Assembly (NCBI GenBank): GCA_028872645.1
Contig: JAPKDK010000039.1
Location: 1 to 14,919, forward strand
Source of the DNA: Verrucomicrobiota bacterium
Lineage (GTDB): Bacteria > Verrucomicrobiota > Verrucomicrobiia > Limisphaerales > UBA1100
Reading direction: 5' to 3'
Length of the DNA stretch: 14,919 nucleotides
The notes beneath the pieces were generated by a model that searched no databases, had not been told where the DNA came from, and saw only the letters and a program-made list of their open reading frames with translations. Of the stretch, positions 14,066 to 14,919 are shown one piece after another. The stretch's first letter is position 1, and every line of letters starts with the position of its first letter. A program made the translations under genes and the position numbers.

Positions 14066-14919
14066 CAGCTGAAAAGATTCCGGGCTTTATCGAGAAACCC
14101 TTTGCTCTGCGGATTCACATCATCCCCGCAAAGGTCTGCGAATTCCTGCAACTTGGCTTTCTGTTCTTTGTTGAGGCGCGCGGGCACTTCCACACTCACG
14201 CGCACATTGAGATCACCCGTGCCGTAACCCTGCAAATTTTTCACACCTCGGCCCTTGATCCGAAAGGTAGTCCCTGTTTGCGTGCTCGCAGGAATCTTAA
14301 TGCTCGCGCTGCCGGTGAGCGTGGGCACTTTCAATTCCCCGCCCAACGCGGCCGTCACAAAACTAATCGGTACTTCGCAGATTAAATCATCCTCTTCCCG
14401 ATCGAAAATCTCGTGCGGTCGCACGTGGAGCACCACGTACAAATCCCCACTCGGCCCGCCCCGCAAACCCGCCTCGCCATTGCCGCCACTGCGCAAACGT
14501 GTTCCGCTGTTCACCCCTTCGGGCACTTTCAGCGTGATGCTGCTTTTCTTTTCGTTGCGCCCACCGCCCCGGCAATCACGGCAAGGCTTCTCCAAAACTG
14601 TGCCCAACCCGTCACAGTGCGGGCAGGTTTGTTGCATCCGAAAAAACCCGCGCTGCGCCACCACCTGACCTTGTCCTTTACAAGTACCGCAGCGCTTGCG
14701 ACCACTGCCGGAAGCCGCGCCGGTGCCGTCGCATTTTGCGCATCCATCAAGCTTGGTGATGGTGATTTTCTTTTCGCACCCGAGCACAGCATCTTCAAAA
14801 TCAATTTCCATATTGTAACGCAAATCCGCGCCGCGCTGGACACCACTGGGATCGCGTTGCTGATCCCCGCCACCGAAGAGTTGATCAAAAATGCCACCTC
14901 CTCCGCCGCCAGAGAAGAC
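14065..14919 (-). CDS. dnaJ: Chaperone protein DnaJ, 5' end cut by window edge
   Basis: The reading frame is open to the right edge, so the J domain with HPD is outside the window; 284 C-terminal residues are visible. The fragment begins in the Gly/Phe-rich linker (VFSGGGGGGIFDQLFGGG) and passes through QRGADLRYNMEIDFEDAVLG. It then has the four zinc-finger CxxCxGxG repeats: CAKC, CGTC, CPHC and CRDC at fragment positions 60, 77, 99 and 113. The substrate-binding beta domains follow (VPEGVNSGTRLR, GDLYVVLHV, GRGVKNLQGYGTGDL). This is a full type I (class A) DnaJ that delivers unfolded proteins to DnaK and stimulates its ATPase. A TTG at 14823 is not a real start, because the homologous sequence continues upstream of it in frame. 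The stop overlaps the rsmE start. Confidence 0.97.
   Translation of the reverse strand, partial: VFSGGGGGGIFDQLFGGGDQQRDPSGVQRGADLRYNMEIDFEDAVLGCEKKITITKLDGCAKCDGTGAASGSGRKRCGTCKGQGQVVAQRGFFRMQQTCPHCDGLGTVLEKPCRDCRGGGRNEKKSSITLKVPEGVNSGTRLRSGGNGEAGLRGGPSGDLYVVLHVRPHEIFDREEDDLICEVPISFVTAALGGELKVPTLTGSASIKIPASTQTGTTFRIKGRGVKNLQGYGTGDLNVRVSVEVPARLNKEQKAKLQEFADLCGDDVNPQSKGFLDKARNLFS

Noticed and set aside
14529..14897. Minus-strand open frame starting near the right edge as a separate gene
   Set aside because: It is out of frame with dnaJ, whose Gly/Phe linker and zinc-finger repeats occupy the same stretch on the same strand.

Overview
The window looks like part of a Gram-negative bacterial chromosome of moderate GC. 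The best guess is a Verrucomicrobiota-like or related PVC/environmental lineage. This rests on the mix of a signal-peptide glucose/sorbosone dehydrogenase, a very large DUF2723-type membrane glycosyltransferase with a long C-terminal extension, a eukaryote-like type II glutamine synthetase, lpxB (an LPS-bearing outer membrane) and the scarcity of Shine-Dalgarno sequences. No rRNA or marker gene is present, so the taxonomy is inference. I see no tRNA, rRNA, CRISPR array, insertion sequence or prophage.

Layout. 1-1298 (-): 5' part of a secreted PQQ-type sugar dehydrogenase that runs off the left edge. 1345-3500 (-): lpxB and, overlapping its start by ATGA, a Gfo/Idh/MocA oxidoreductase, probably a cell-envelope sugar unit. 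3501-3605: a divergent intergenic region with a perfect 18-bp palindrome. 3606-4577 (+): gpsA, which supplies glycerol-3-phosphate for phospholipids. 4610-5227 (-): thrH, a phosphoserine phosphatase/homoserine phosphotransferase.

5376-8392 (-): a compact nitrogen-assimilation operon. A near-ideal sigma-54 promoter (8375-8392) precedes glnK (PII), amtB (ammonium channel) and glnII (type II glutamine synthetase). A 12-bp hairpin lies between amtB and glnII, and a strong intrinsic terminator follows glnII. Together these genes sense nitrogen status, import ammonium and fix it into glutamine.

8589-13316 (+): a 1575-residue DUF2723/TMEM260-like multipass glycosyltransferase. Its C-terminal half, of more than 700 residues, holds a four-cysteine zinc-ribbon-like motif, two copies of a GG-x-[FY]-x-L-x-PP motif and a TPR-like tail. 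This is the least understood protein in the window. 13313-14919 (-): rsmE, and upstream of it dnaJ (5' end cut by the right edge), coupled by a TGATG overlap, as in the common chaperone-rsmE cluster.

Most of the window is ordinary core metabolism. The features most worth a second look are the sigma-54 glnK-amtB-glnII unit with its internal hairpin, the C-terminal architecture of the DUF2723 protein, the oxidoreductase coupled to lpxB, and the 18-bp palindrome upstream of gpsA.
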